DNA of 64,000 nt. Source: Mikania micrantha (lineage: Eukaryota > Streptophyta > Magnoliopsida > Asterales > Asteraceae). Under the pieces are notes generated by a model that worked only from the letters and a program-made list of their open reading frames with translations, searched no databases and was not told the DNA's origin. Shown piece by piece: positions 32,701 through 43,177 of the stretch. A program made the position numbers and the translations under genes. Numbering within the stretch: the stretch's first letter is position 1; each line of letters starts with the position of its first letter. The DNA is taken from NCBI GenBank assembly GCA_009363875.1, contig CM018683.1, positions 39,826,804 through 39,890,803 on the forward strand, read 5' to 3'.

Positions 32701-33125
32701 AGATAGCTGTGTATCCCTTCTTCAGATATTTGTTTGCCTTCATGCAGGACATGATGTTTAACGGTATTCCGCGCCGTTCCCCTTGGATTGATATCTGTTC
32801 TCCACTTGGCAACGTAATCCGCACAATCTTCTCGTTGCACACAATCTCAGCGTCGTTTGCAGATAGCCAATCCATTCCAATCACCACATCGAAGCTCCCG
32901 AGAGTTACCGGCATCAGGTCAATCACCAGTTGGTGGTTTGCTAACGTCAGGACACACCCCTTGATGATATGTTGTGTTTCTATCAGCTTGCCTTCTGCTA
33001 ACTCTACGGTGTACTTATGATCTAGTGGTGTTGGCGTCATATTAAGCAGTTTACTAAAATCACTAGAGATAAAATTCCTATCGGCACCGGTATCAAATAA
33101 TATACTAGCATAGACATTATTTAAA
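29772..33125 (-). pseudogene. pol: Element D pol: PR-RT-RNase H-IN-chromodomain, disrupted
   Basis: In order on the minus strand: aspartic protease (FDTGADRNFIS near 33080); RT with YRKLNKVTIKNRYPLP and the catalytic FIDDILIYS near 32070; RNase H (TTHDFELGAVVFVLKIW); integrase with a zinc part ending CLTCSK and catalytic residues in MDFITKLPKT, YDRDSRFTAHF and TNGQSERTIQ; and a C-terminal chromodomain (IVKIRWNSRRGPEYTWERE, about 29920-29860). Stops lie at 32588 (CGA to TGA, a CpG decay type change), near 31620-31660 at the start of RNase H, and at about 30938; a frame change lies near 30630. The last codons run two or three bases into the LTR. Chromodomain elements typically target heterochromatin. 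Confidence 0.93.
33117..33125. repeat. Target duplication of the MITE (TTATTTAAA), left copy
   Basis: Nine bases identical to 33402-33410; nine bp is the Mutator-type length. Confidence 0.85.
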
Positions 33126-33401
33126 GAGTAAACTTCTCTTTTGCTCCCTGTGGTTTGACAAAAGTAACCATTTTCATCCAAATTTTGAAATTTTGCAATT
33201 TTCCTCCATTAGTTTCAGAAAATTAACCATTTTGGTCCCTGTGGTTTGACAAAAGTAACCATTTTCATCCAAAGTTTAAATGGACTTTGGATGAAAATGG
33301 TTAATTTTCTGAAACTAATGGAGGAAAATTGCAAAATTTCAAAATTTGGATGAAAATGGTTACTTTTGTCAAACCATAGGGAGCAAAAGAGAAGTTTACT
33401 C
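33126..33401. mobile_element. 276-bp foldback MITE, Mutator-like, inside element D protease
   Basis: Begins GAGTAAACTTCTC and ends GAGAAGTTTACTC. Both arms are near-perfect inverted repeats over more than 120 bp, so the whole unit can fold into one hairpin. The left arm holds a direct duplication of CCCTGTGGTTTGACAAAAGT at about 33149 and 33238. The 9-bp duplication identifies the transposase superfamily as Mutator. No ORF. It separates the start of the protease from its catalytic part. Confidence 0.92.
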
Positions 33402-33410
33402 TTATTTAAA
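33402..33410. repeat. Target duplication of the MITE (TTATTTAAA), right copy
   Basis: Pairs with 33117-33125. Confidence 0.85.
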
Positions 33411-34661
33411 AGGAACGTACCGGTAACGACATTGGGGTCATCTTTTGCTTCTCCTGACCCGATGACAAATGCTCTGCCCTTGCCGGGTTGCCTCCTGTGT
33501 TCTTGTTTTGGGGGCAATCTCTGCGCATATGCCCTGGATTCCCGCAAGTGAAGCATCCCTTTAAGGTGTCATTTTTGTTGAGATTGGGGTTGGGGTTTGA
33601 TCGGCATTCTTTGGCCAGGTGCCCGTTTCTGCCACAGTTTGTACACTTGCCCCTCTTGCATGGGCCGAAGTGATGGTAGTTGCAACTGTTTCATTTTGGG
33701 CTGTTGCCCTGATATCCTCCCTTGCCTTGAGTGTTCGGCTGGGTGGCAGTGAAAACTTTTATGGGTGCTGGCCGATGCTGGGTGGGTTGTTGTGGTGAGA
33801 AGGTTCGGTTATTGCTGGGCTCCCACTTCTTCTTGGGCTCTTGGGGTTTCAGATGTTCACCCCTCTTTGGCAGCTTTCCCTGGGCTACCGCCTGATCGAT
33901 TAATTTGTGAGCCAAGCGAATCATTGGTTGGATGGTGGAGAGATCAGAAGCAGTCACCATGCTTTGGATTTGCTCGGGCAATCCACTGATGAATTGCTCG
34001 ATTTTCTTGTATTCCGGCGTCACCATTGCCGGGCACAGCTTGCACAATTCATGAAATCGAGTGCAGTATTTCTCGATTTATGAACCCACCATTATGTGCA
34101 CCCAAAATTCCTCCTCAAGCTTCCTGATCTCGTCACGTGGGCAGTACTCTTCGTGAAGCATTCTGGTGAATTCCTCCCACGGAATGGTGTTGGCAGTCTG
34201 GAGTCCGAGAGTTTGGACATGCGTATTCCACCAGGTGAGGGCAGATCCCTCGAGAGTTCCGGTAGCATACTTTACCCGGTTCTCTTCCGAGCATTCGGCC
34301 ACAGCAAAGACCGATTCCAGCTTTTCAATCCAGCGTAGAAGTCCCACTGCTCCCTCAGTACCCTGGAACTTGTGAGGGTGGCAGCTCAGAAAGGCTTTAA
34401 ACGAGCATCCTCTTGCCGCACTCCCTTGAGGTCCTGTGCATAGGAGTCCAAGGTCGCGTCTTAGTGTCAGCGTTGTCTACACTAAATTAGTCATGTTAAA
34501 CAAGGGTTAGTACCGTTATTGGTGTCACTAGTATCGCTGGTGTGACGGTTTGCCTCGTACTTGGCAAGCACCTTGTTGACTTTACATTCGACGATCATGT
34601 TGATTCTTGCTTTTTCGGCCTTGCGTTTGAGGTTGCGGGCGTTGGATCCTCTTCCGGACAT
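33411..34661 (-). pseudogene. gag: Element D gag and protease start, disrupted
   Basis: Starts at ATG 34661 (MSGRGSNARNLKRK), with frame changes between 34491 and 34347. The Ty3-type gag core (RWIEKLESVF, ALTWWNTHV, TRMLHEEYCPRDE) is followed by a TAA near 34079, the FISGLPEQIQ segment, and a stop near 33691. Two CCHC knuckles lie in the nucleocapsid part at about 33510-33640 (CTNCGRNGHLAKEC, CFTCGNPGHMRRDC). The last codons (VVTGTF) are the beginning of the protease, continued beyond the MITE at 33125. Confidence 0.9.
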
Positions 34662-34917
34662 GGTTCTATATGGAAGAGTTAGGACGTTAGTTAGCATGAG
34701 TTAGAGTGTTAGCCGATTGTCATGTCAGAAATCAAGTTAGATGTCATGTTACCAAGCAACCATAATCAAGACATAATAAACAAAGCAAAACATCATTTCA
34801 CTAATAATTATAACTTGAAGTACAATGATTTCAAAAGATAATAACAACATAAGTTTGTACGAGCACATCCCGCTCGTTTAGGCAAATAGAAAAGAAACAT
34901 AAATGAAAGTAACTCGG
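34662..34917. other. Untranslated segment between the two 5' ORFs of element D
   Basis: A/T-rich, no ORF or repeat seen. Confidence 0.6.
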
Positions 34918-35649
34918 CTAATCTGAGTCCATGGTGACGTGTGAAACATCACTATCAGCATCTCCATCATCTTCGCCCTCTTCAGGATCCTCGTCATGAT
35001 CCTCGTCGAAGTCTCCCTCTTCGAGGTCATTAACCTCGAATTGGGGTCCATCATCCTGAGATGGTTCCTCAATAAAGTGTGAGACCCATGCGTTAAGCAT
35101 GGCATCGCTGGCCTGGACCATCGCCTGAGTCTCCTCATTGACGACTAGATTCTCCGTGATGTGTACGTCATGCTCCTGCATGATATCCACTATCTGTCTG
35201 TGCTGCCCCATCAGTTGGGACACCTGGAGACGTAGAGTCTCTACCTGTTCCTCTAACCCGTCGTTCTTCCTCTCGAGGCGATCGTTCTTCTCTCGAAGAA
35301 CTCGGAGCTCGTCCGATAGCTCGCCGTTCCTCATGGCCTCACGTCGGGAGAAAGCCACATGAGCCGCGAATGCCTGCTCCATCGGCACTCCCAGTGGTGG
35401 TAATCTGTGGCCAGTCGGTGCGTCGCCAGGATATCGTGGCGAAGGTACCCTCTCTCCTATAACCCAGTCCCGTATCACCATGGGGAGCCATCCCCAGTAC
35501 CGGGCTCGTGCTGCATGTCGTGCCCGTCTGTCCATCTCCTCGTCGACCTGGGCCACGATGTCGTCGACTCGCCGTCGATTCTCTGCGGTCAGGTCATCTG
35601 TTGTCGAGCGTCTGCCCGGGTTCCTGTTAACGTTGTCGTTGTTGGCCAT
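34918..35649 (-). CDS. Element D extra 5' ORF (243 aa), unknown function
   Basis: An intact ORF between PBS and gag, starting MANNDNVNRNPGR; an ATG nine codons upstream is also in frame. Residues about 15-110 are basic and tryptophan-rich (RARYWGWLPMVIRDWV), residues about 125-175 predict a coiled coil (LREKNDRLERKNDGLEEQ), and the last 50 residues are highly acidic (EGDFDEDHDEDPEEGEDD). It has no zinc knuckle or protease motif, so it is not a duplicate gag. Standard Tekay elements have gag first, so this is an accessory ORF whose open frame contrasts with the decayed gag-pol. Transcribed from the 35805-38817 LTR if at all. I do not recognise a family. Confidence 0.65.
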   Translation of the reverse strand: MANNDNVNRNPGRRSTTDDLTAENRRRVDDIVAQVDEEMDRRARHAARARYWGWLPMVIRDWVIGERVPSPRYPGDAPTGHRLPPLGVPMEQAFAAHVAFSRREAMRNGELSDELRVLREKNDRLERKNDGLEEQVETLRLQVSQLMGQHRQIVDIMQEHDVHITENLVVNEETQAMVQASDAMLNAWVSHFIEEPSQDDGPQFEVNDLEEGDFDEDHDEDPEEGEDDGDADSDVSHVTMDSD

Positions 35650-35788
35650 TCCTGTAAACCTCAAGTTAGTAAACAACAGTTCAATAGTAATGGTAATATC
35701 AGTGTGCGAATTCTAAGTGTAGTGTCTAGTGTAGAGCAGTGGCTATAGTCTAAGTATACTATATGCAAACCTAGTTCCCTATAACCAA
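35650..35788. other. Short 5' leader of element D
   Basis: Non-coding sequence between the PBS and the extra ORF; no motif array of the kind seen in the copia leaders. Confidence 0.6.
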
Positions 35789-35801
35789 GGCTCTGATACC
35801 A
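35789..35801 (-). other. Primer binding site of element D
   Basis: The minus strand reads TGGTATCAGAGCC, complementary to initiator-Met tRNA, three bases from the LTR. Confidence 0.93.
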
Positions 35802-35804
35802 GTC

Positions 35805-38800
35805 TGTCACACCCCCAAATTCCCACTCGTGGTGTCAGTCCACGTGGGTGTGACGTGGCCAGGATCACAGCTCATGGTCATATAGAACGACTCTATATGA
35901 GTTCTACAATCACACATTCATTGTAAAGCAAACAAGTTTTCAAATAAAGCAGCGGAAATGTTTTAATATCATAAGTTAAATAAAGTTTACAGTGGAAAGT
36001 AATTTGTATCAGACACTACATAGTACAAATTGTATCTAAAACAGACAAATGCACACAAAGCCTAGGACATGAGTTTATATGTCGTTCAGACTCCTTAAGG
36101 CTTCCTTGAGTGCGTCCTAGCGTGTGCTCCATTAGTTACCTGAGAATACATGCGAAAAGTGTCAACTAAAAAGTTGGTGAGTTCACAGGTTTAGACAGAC
36201 TGAAAAGTAAACAGATATATACTGGGTATGTTAAGTTTTGTTGTTGGATACTACGATCTGTGGAGTGTGTCAGTTCATCTTACCAAAACTAGACTGTTTC
36301 CGTTTGCCTCCGCAGGTCATCGCTGAACCCGCATTCCCATCGAAATTACACTCGTTATGACCTCCAGTCAACATTGGTGCCGAGTGGGGCTAGTCAAACC
36401 CAGTAGTACTACGTAACTACGACTCATTTTTGATGCAACTAACGGTAAGGATAAGTGAGGACTTTAAGCGATAATAGTTACACTCGAAAATGGTTTTCAC
36501 AACATACCAGTACTATATCTAAAACAGTTGCATAGTATTCTCACCCCAAAGTTTAGTAAAACAGTATAAGAGTAAAAGTGGGGCTGTAAAACTCACCTGA
36601 GTTAAGTAATGCGTTTGCTCAAAAGAGATATTACAGCTCGCCGGCTAGTAGTCACCTATATCACATAGGTACTATGAGTTCGTGTTTGCATACAAGTGGG
36701 CCTCGCAGGACCGTGTTCGTGTTTAACAACACCAAGTTGTTAAGTGGGTCATGTTGACCGTGTTTGACCGTGTTGACCGTGTTTGACCTAACGATCCGTT
36801 GGTGACGGTTTGGATCAAGTGATCGTGTAACGTGCAGTTTCGTGTCGTATGAAGTGTGCGGTTACCAATAATCACTTCCGTGAGAAACTTACTATTTATA
36901 GTTAGTTTTTATTTCAGGAAAGTTTCCATATTTGGCAAATCAAAGAATAAATCATAATCCGATTATTCTAACATGCATATTTATCCTAAATGAGCATGTT
37001 ATCTTAAAGCACATAGTTACACATAGTCGGTTTAGCATAGTTTGCGCGTAAAAGTTACTATTTATGGAAAGTTACTAATAAGCATGTTTCATCAAGTTTC
37101 AAACTATCGATTTTGCATCATAAAGTTACTATATTTAGTATGTTATGAAAAGTACACAAAATCAAATCTTCCAACAACATAATTCCTTCAATATCATCAT
37201 ATTATCTTCAAATAAGCATGTTAGACCCAAAACATTATCATACTTATCATCCATTTACAAACTTGTGACAAAAAGTTACTATTTATAGTAACATTCATGA
37301 GTATCATACCTTTGACAATTTTAACCATTCTAATACATCAATAACCATCTCATTAGTCTTAAAACATCATCTTAAACATAGTTTATGGATCTAGACACAT
37401 GCATAAGGCCATTTCATCAAAAATGCACAACTAGTAACATTAAAGTTACTAAAATTAGCAATATTCATCAAATGACCAAATATTGACAAATCAACCATTC
37501 CTAACCTTGCAAATCATCATCAATAACACTTAAATCAATATTTCAATCCTCACAATCATGCCAAAAAGCTTAGATCATACATGCATGTAGGTCAAAATAC
37601 CCCTTTACATAGCAACATCAACAAATGGTCATTTAATCTCATCAAAGTCATCATGGATCATTATAAAATCATCAAATTAGTAAATAAATCAACAAATAGC
37701 AGATATAATATCACCAAATTTCGTGACCAAGATAGTGATGGTGATGCATGTGGTTACAAATCATCATATAGGTCAAAAAGCCCCAAAGAGTAACAGTAAC
37801 ATAAATAATTCCATTCCAATACTCAAATAAGTAGTTCAACACATAAATCTTAGATTAAATCATTCAAAAATTCGTGCATAAAGTGTGTGGATGATTGCAT
37901 GTGCTTGGTTCACATTGCATGTGTGTGTACAAGTGCTAAAATCTCGAGATGGTGTTAGAACTACCTCAATAGAGCTCAAGTAAGTTGGAATGAAGCTGGA
38001 ACAGAGATGTAGCAGCTTGATATCCTCCTGAGAACAGCTCCTGGGTCGTTCCAAGTGATGGTGGTGTTTCCTTCTTGCTCCTTCAACCTTCAACTCTTCT
38101 CCAAGGACCTTGAACACCTTCAAAGTAGCTCTAAACTGATGGCAATGGCTTCCATAGAGTGTTTTAGGTCGGATATGTCGAGAATGGTCGAGTGGGATAG
38201 AGTAGGATCAGCAGGAATGATTAACATTGGGTTTATAAAGATTTTATGCGTGTAAGGGTCGTCACGTACCGCAACAACTGTCCAAAAAGTAGCTCCGCGT
38301 AGCGCGGCGATTAAAATAATAATTCTGTTCCCAAAACACGCCGCGTACCGCGATGGTGGGAGATGATCGGTCGTCGCGTACCGCGATGGTTTTCGGAGAA
38401 TTCAAATTTCTCCCGCCCGTGCTTCGCGTACCGCGAAGGCTCAATTAGGTGCCCATCGCGTACCACGATGGGTCTCGGTTGAGCCCAATAGCCCAATTTC
38501 ATAGTTTTGAGTCGATTTTCTCGAATTTATCGACTACGAACATCGTTTCTCGACAAATGGACATCGTTCTACTAACTTAGGTTCTCCGGAACCAAATTGT
38601 GCAGTGAAAGTGCACTGTGATTTGATCCGTTCACCAACGTTCGTCATTCAAGACACATGCGAGTGTTGTGCGATAATTCCTCGAATTATCGGTGTGGTTA
38701 GACTGTCGTGCCACGTGTCACACTATACATTCATAATTCTAGTGCCACGTATGCAATAATGGTACACGTATTATTAAAATAAAATAATTGCTGACCTGGA

Positions 38801-38817
38801 ATTTGCGAGGTGTCACA
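35805..38817 (-). repeat. 5' LTR of element D
   Basis: 3,013 bp, same termini as the copy at 26771-29776, with an extra TGACCGTGTT unit near 36755. TATA-like TTTATAAA is at about 38232-38239 and the CGCGTACCGCG array at about 38255-38470. Differences between the two LTRs within this array are mostly at CpG sites. Confidence 0.95.
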
Positions 38818-38822
38818 AAACC
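38818..38822. repeat. Right target-site duplication of element D (AAACC)
   Basis: Matches 26766-26770; element C pol resumes here. Confidence 0.95.
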
Positions 38823-41800
38823 AAAGTCATCTATGGTATGTGGACAGTGGAGGCTCTAGGCACATGACAGGATGCAGATCCATTTTAAATAACTTCATTC
38901 CAAAGAATGGAGGATCTGTTTCCTTTGGGAATAATGCAAAAGGTTGGATAGTAGGGTCTGGTTCTGTCCAGGGTGGAAAACTGCACTTTAAGGATGTTAG
39001 CTTAGTTGAAAATCTCAAGTTCAATCTCTTGAGTGTTTCTCATCTAGCTGACAAAGACTTCAGTTCATTTTTCACCAAGGACAGTTGTAAAATTCTCTCC
39101 CCTGAAATAAATTCAAAAATAAACATCTTAATTGATCAACACACCTTGCTTACGGCTAAAAGAAGTGGAAATGTCTACGTTGTAGACATGACCACTAACT
39201 CTCAAGCATCTTCTCCTACTTGTTTGATAGCCAAAGCATCATCTTTTGAAACCGCTCTTTGGCACAAAAGATTCAGTCACCTCAATCACCAATCTCTTCA
39301 TAAGCTTTCTACACTTTCATTAGTAAGAGGATTACCTTCCAAAGAATCTCACTTTGAAGGTCAATGTGAATCTTGCTTAAAGGGAAAGCAACATAAAACA
39401 TCACATAAGTCTATTGAGGAGTCCAAAACAAATAACTGTCTCAATCTAATTCACATGGATCTTTTTGGTCCAGTGAAGGTAGCCAGCTTGGCCAGAAAAA
39501 GATACTATCTAGTTGTTGTGGATGATTACTCAAGATTTTGCTGGACCTTCTTTCTTTTCAGCAAAGATGAAATTTCTGTTAAAATAATTGCACTAATCAC
39601 TCAACTTGAAAGACAGTTTGGTCTTCCAGTTAAAACAATAAGGAGTGATAATGGAACTGAATTTAAGAACCAGGTTCTTGATAAGTTCTGCATCTCTAAA
39701 GGAATCCTTAGACAATATAGTGTTCCTAGAACTCCCGCTCAAAATAGAGTTGTGGAAAGGAATAATAGGACACTCATTGAAGCTGCAAGAACTATGCTTG
39801 CAGATTCAGGATTACCTTTATCCTTCTGGGCTGAGGCAGTAAACACTGCTAGCTATGTCTTGAACAGAGTTCAAATTGTGAAAAGACATAACAAGACTGC
39901 CTATGAATTCCTTCATAACATAAAGCCTCTCATATCTTTCTTCAAAGTCTTTGGGTTTCTGTGTTTCATCTAGAACACAAAAGACTCCTTATCCAAGTTT
40001 GCTGCTAAAGTAGATTCTGGATAATTTGTTGGATATTCTCAGACCTCTAAGGCTTACCAAGCTTTCAATCTCAGGACTAAAATTATTGAAGAAACTATTG
40101 ATGTCAAATTCAATGAATTTGCTTCGACCTCATCTTTCCCCTCTGCTCCTGATGATCTCTTTGATCTTGAAAGCTTCAACTACATCTCTTCTACCCCTTC
40201 TTCCTCTTCTTCTTCAGAATCTTGTCAAACTTCTGAAGATCTATCCTCTCTTGAAGAGTGTTCTATCTCTAAATTCTTTTATTCTCTTCCTCCTCTTCAA
40301 ATAAATTCTCAAGACCAAAGTGAACAGATATCTACTCCTTTATCCCCAGTCTTGGATAACACACATGTAGATGTTCCTGAAAATGGTCATGCTTCCCCTC
40401 CAGAAAATTCTTCTGGCCATACAGAAAACTCATATTCTTCTAATGATGCATGTTCCAATAATTGTTTGGACATCATTCCTTTCAATAGAAATCATCCTCT
40501 AGAACAAATCTTTGGTGATCTACATAAAGGTGTTCAAACTAGGAGCCAGATTTCGAACTTTTGTCTTCATGCAGCCTTTCTATCCCAAGTTGAACCTTCC
40601 AAATATCAGGAAGCTCTCAAAGATAATAATTGGGTAGAGGCTATGCAGGATTAACTGTTGCAGTTCAAAAGGCAAAACGTTTGGACTCTTTACCCCTTGT
40701 CGGCAGGAAAATACCCTATCGGAACTAGATGGGTATTCAGAAATAAAACAGATGACAGAGGTATTGTAATCAAAAATAAAGCCTGATTGGGAGTACAAGG
40801 TTACTGCCAAGAGGAAGGCATTGATTGTGATAAGACCTTTGCTCCTGTGGCCAGACTGGAAGCTATTAGACTCTTCCTAGCATTTGTTATCTCCCATAAC
40901 ATAAAGGTATACCAAATGGATATCAAAAGTGCATTCCTATATGGGACAATAAAGGAGGAAGTCTATGTGTGTCAACCTCCAGGGTTTGATGATGTTCATC
41001 ATCCTGATTGGGTGTACAGACTAGACAAAGCACTTTATGGTCTGAAACAGGCACCTAGAGCATGGTATGATACTCTCTCTCAATTTCTTCTTTCTAATAA
41101 ATTATCTCGGGGAACCATTGATAAGACTTTGTTCATAAAAAGGGTAGATAAAGAACTTTTGCTGGTCCAAATTTATGTCATTGACATCATTTTTGGATCA
41201 ACAAAACCTTCCTTGTGTGAACAATTTTCTAATTTAATGTCTTCAAAGTTTGAAATGAGTGCTTTAAGTAAACTAAAAACATTTTTAGGACTCCAAGTAA
41301 AACAAACCCCCAATGGGACTTTCATTCATCAATCAAAATATGTAAAAGATCTTCTAAATAAATTTGATATGAATGATTGCAAAATAATTTCTACCCCTAT
41401 TGCTACAAGTCTTGGAATAAGTCCAGATGAAAATGGTGAACCTGTATATCAAACCCTCTATAGGTGCATGATTGGATATTTGATGTATCTTACTGCATCA
41501 AAGCCAGACATTATGTATGCAACATGTGTCTGTGCAAGGTACCAATCAGCCCCGAAACAATCCCATTTATCATTTGTGAAGAGGATACTAAGATATCTAA
41601 AAGGCACTCCTGTGCTAGGTATTTGGTATCCTGCTAACCAAACTTGTAAGCTTGTTGGTTTTTCAGATAGTGATTATGCATGATGCTCGCTCACAAGGAA
41701 GTCTACTTCGGGAGGATATCAGTTCTTTGCAAACTACTTAGTGTCATGGCAAAGCAAAAAAGCAAACATCGGTGTCAAATTCAACTACTAAAGCTGAGTA

Positions 41801-42119
41801 CATTGCAGCAGCTCATTGCATTGCCCAAATCCTTTGATTACAATATCAACTATTGGATTTCGGAATAACTGAACTAAGAACACCTCTCCTAATATATAGC
41901 AAAGCAGCCAAAAACATAATAAAAAATCTTGTCTGCCATTCAAAAACCAAACACATCGAAATAAGAAATCACTTCATTAGAGATTTTTTTGAAAAGGGAC
42001 TAATTGTCCCAGAACATGTCTCTTCAAGTGATCAAATTGCAGACATATTTACCAAACCCTTAGACTCTTCAACTTTTTCAAAATTTGTAGCTAAATTGGG
42101 TATGATAAATATGAGCTAA
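38818..42119 (+). pseudogene. pol: Element C pol, degenerate
   Basis: Protease WYVDSGGSRHMTG lies at the very start. The integrase zinc part and core (HMDLFGPV, RSDNGTEF, VERNNRTLIE) extend to about 39860, with a stop at 39971. RT begins near 40700 and contains YQMDIKSAFLYG near 40920. The active-site box reads YVID instead of YVDD (ATT at 41180-41182), so the copy would be dead even without stops. RNase H is broken by a stop at 41681 and a frame change near 41765; the tail (ADIFTKPLDSSTF) returns in frame and ends at 42119. Further stops are at 40021, 40652 and 40784. Confidence 0.9.
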
Positions 42120-43177
42120 TAAATGTGGTTAAGAATCTGTTTCTTGAACCCTTAAATAAATACATAAAAGGATAATCTTTATTGATTATCCTAACAACAG
42201 ATATTTGATAAACCACTGACGAAGACCTTGGTCTCTCTCAGTGATTAACCCATAACTCGGATAGGAACAGTGGCTGCTATAACCACTGCTTCATATCTAT
42301 CCGTGGTTACAGCTTTCGTTGTTACAAACTTAAAGCTTTCATGGTTTACCTCTCTTCCGACGTCTCTTCTAATTTCGATGTCACTTCTTCTGATGTTTCT
42401 TCTTCCGAGACCTTTAACCAGGTCATTTATCCCTGGTTAAATCTCTTCCGAAAATAAAACTCTTCCAAAGATTAAATTATCTTTCATATTTAAATCTTCC
42501 TTGCCCAAGTGGTTATCAAATCTCTTGATAATTACACCAGATTCGGCCGTCACTAATCTCTTTGTAAGATTAGACCTCTCACAGTTAATAGAATTGACAC
42601 TCATTAATTTTTCTCGCGGCTCGTTGCTATATTCTTTCCATTTTTATCCCTGTTACTCTAAATGGCCACTGATCCTCTTTCCTTATTTATATCAGTCGAT
42701 GTCTCCTTTAATCCATCAGTTCTTTCATAACACTTCTTGATCTCTCTTGATCAAGAACACTCCTCCTTCAATCTTGACGCTTCCGGTTGCTACTCATGGC
42801 GATGGACTTCTGCTTGTCAGGTATGTCGCCTGTCACGATGCATTTCCACTGCTTCCGTGTGAGCTTTATGCTCATGATGGTGGTGTAACGGCATTGGGCT
42901 AGGCTTCATTCCCGACAAAGCATTGTCTGTACTTCAGGGTGCGCATGAAGGTACTTTGTTGTCGTTTGCTTCTTCTCTCTCATGATCACTGGTTTGTCCG
43001 ACGGGTAAAAACCCAAAGGTAAATCTTTTGATATGTTATAAGTAGTGACGGTTTTCATTTTTGAAACCGCTCTTGTGTGTGAACGGTTAGTCTTCGTCAT
43101 CTCTTTTTCTTTAAAGCAAAGTTTGTTCTCACAATTTGCACTCACAACTGCTCTGTGTTCATCATATCAAAAGAATA
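42120..43177. promoter_or_regulatory. Element C pol-ORF3 spacer with inverted motifs and TATA-like boxes
   Basis: No gene. Contains three CTTCCGA copies (about 42354-42450) that match the CTTCCGA/TCGGAAG set of the C LTR, and inverted pairs such as TAACCAGG...CCTGGTTA (42417-42440). TTATAAGTA at about 43036-43044 lies 135 nt upstream of the ORF3 ATG and is followed by a pyrimidine-rich leader, a layout like a core promoter. Confidence 0.5.

Larger units (their letters stand above)
26771..38817 (-). mobile_element. Element D: Ty3/gypsy chromovirus (Tekay-type), 12.05 kb, complete but defective
   Basis: Two LTRs of 3,006 and 3,013 bp bound an internal region read on the minus strand: PBS, a 252-codon ORF, gag, PR, RT, RNase H, IN, chromodomain, polypurine tract. 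The AAACC duplication fits an undisturbed insertion into element C. The LTRs differ by roughly 2-3 percent by eye, mostly transitions, so D is clearly older than B. Long LTRs plus a C-terminal chromodomain place it in the Tekay/Del clade. Stops, a frameshift and a MITE make it non-autonomous. Confidence 0.95.

Noticed and set aside
30353..33020. Several plus-strand ORFs of 60-120 codons opposite element D pol
   Set aside because: Antisense shadows of a conserved gypsy pol.
26771..38817. Reading the region as two separate gypsy insertions because the LTRs are 6 kb apart
   Set aside because: One PBS, one polypurine tract, collinear genes and a matching AAACC duplication show a single element.
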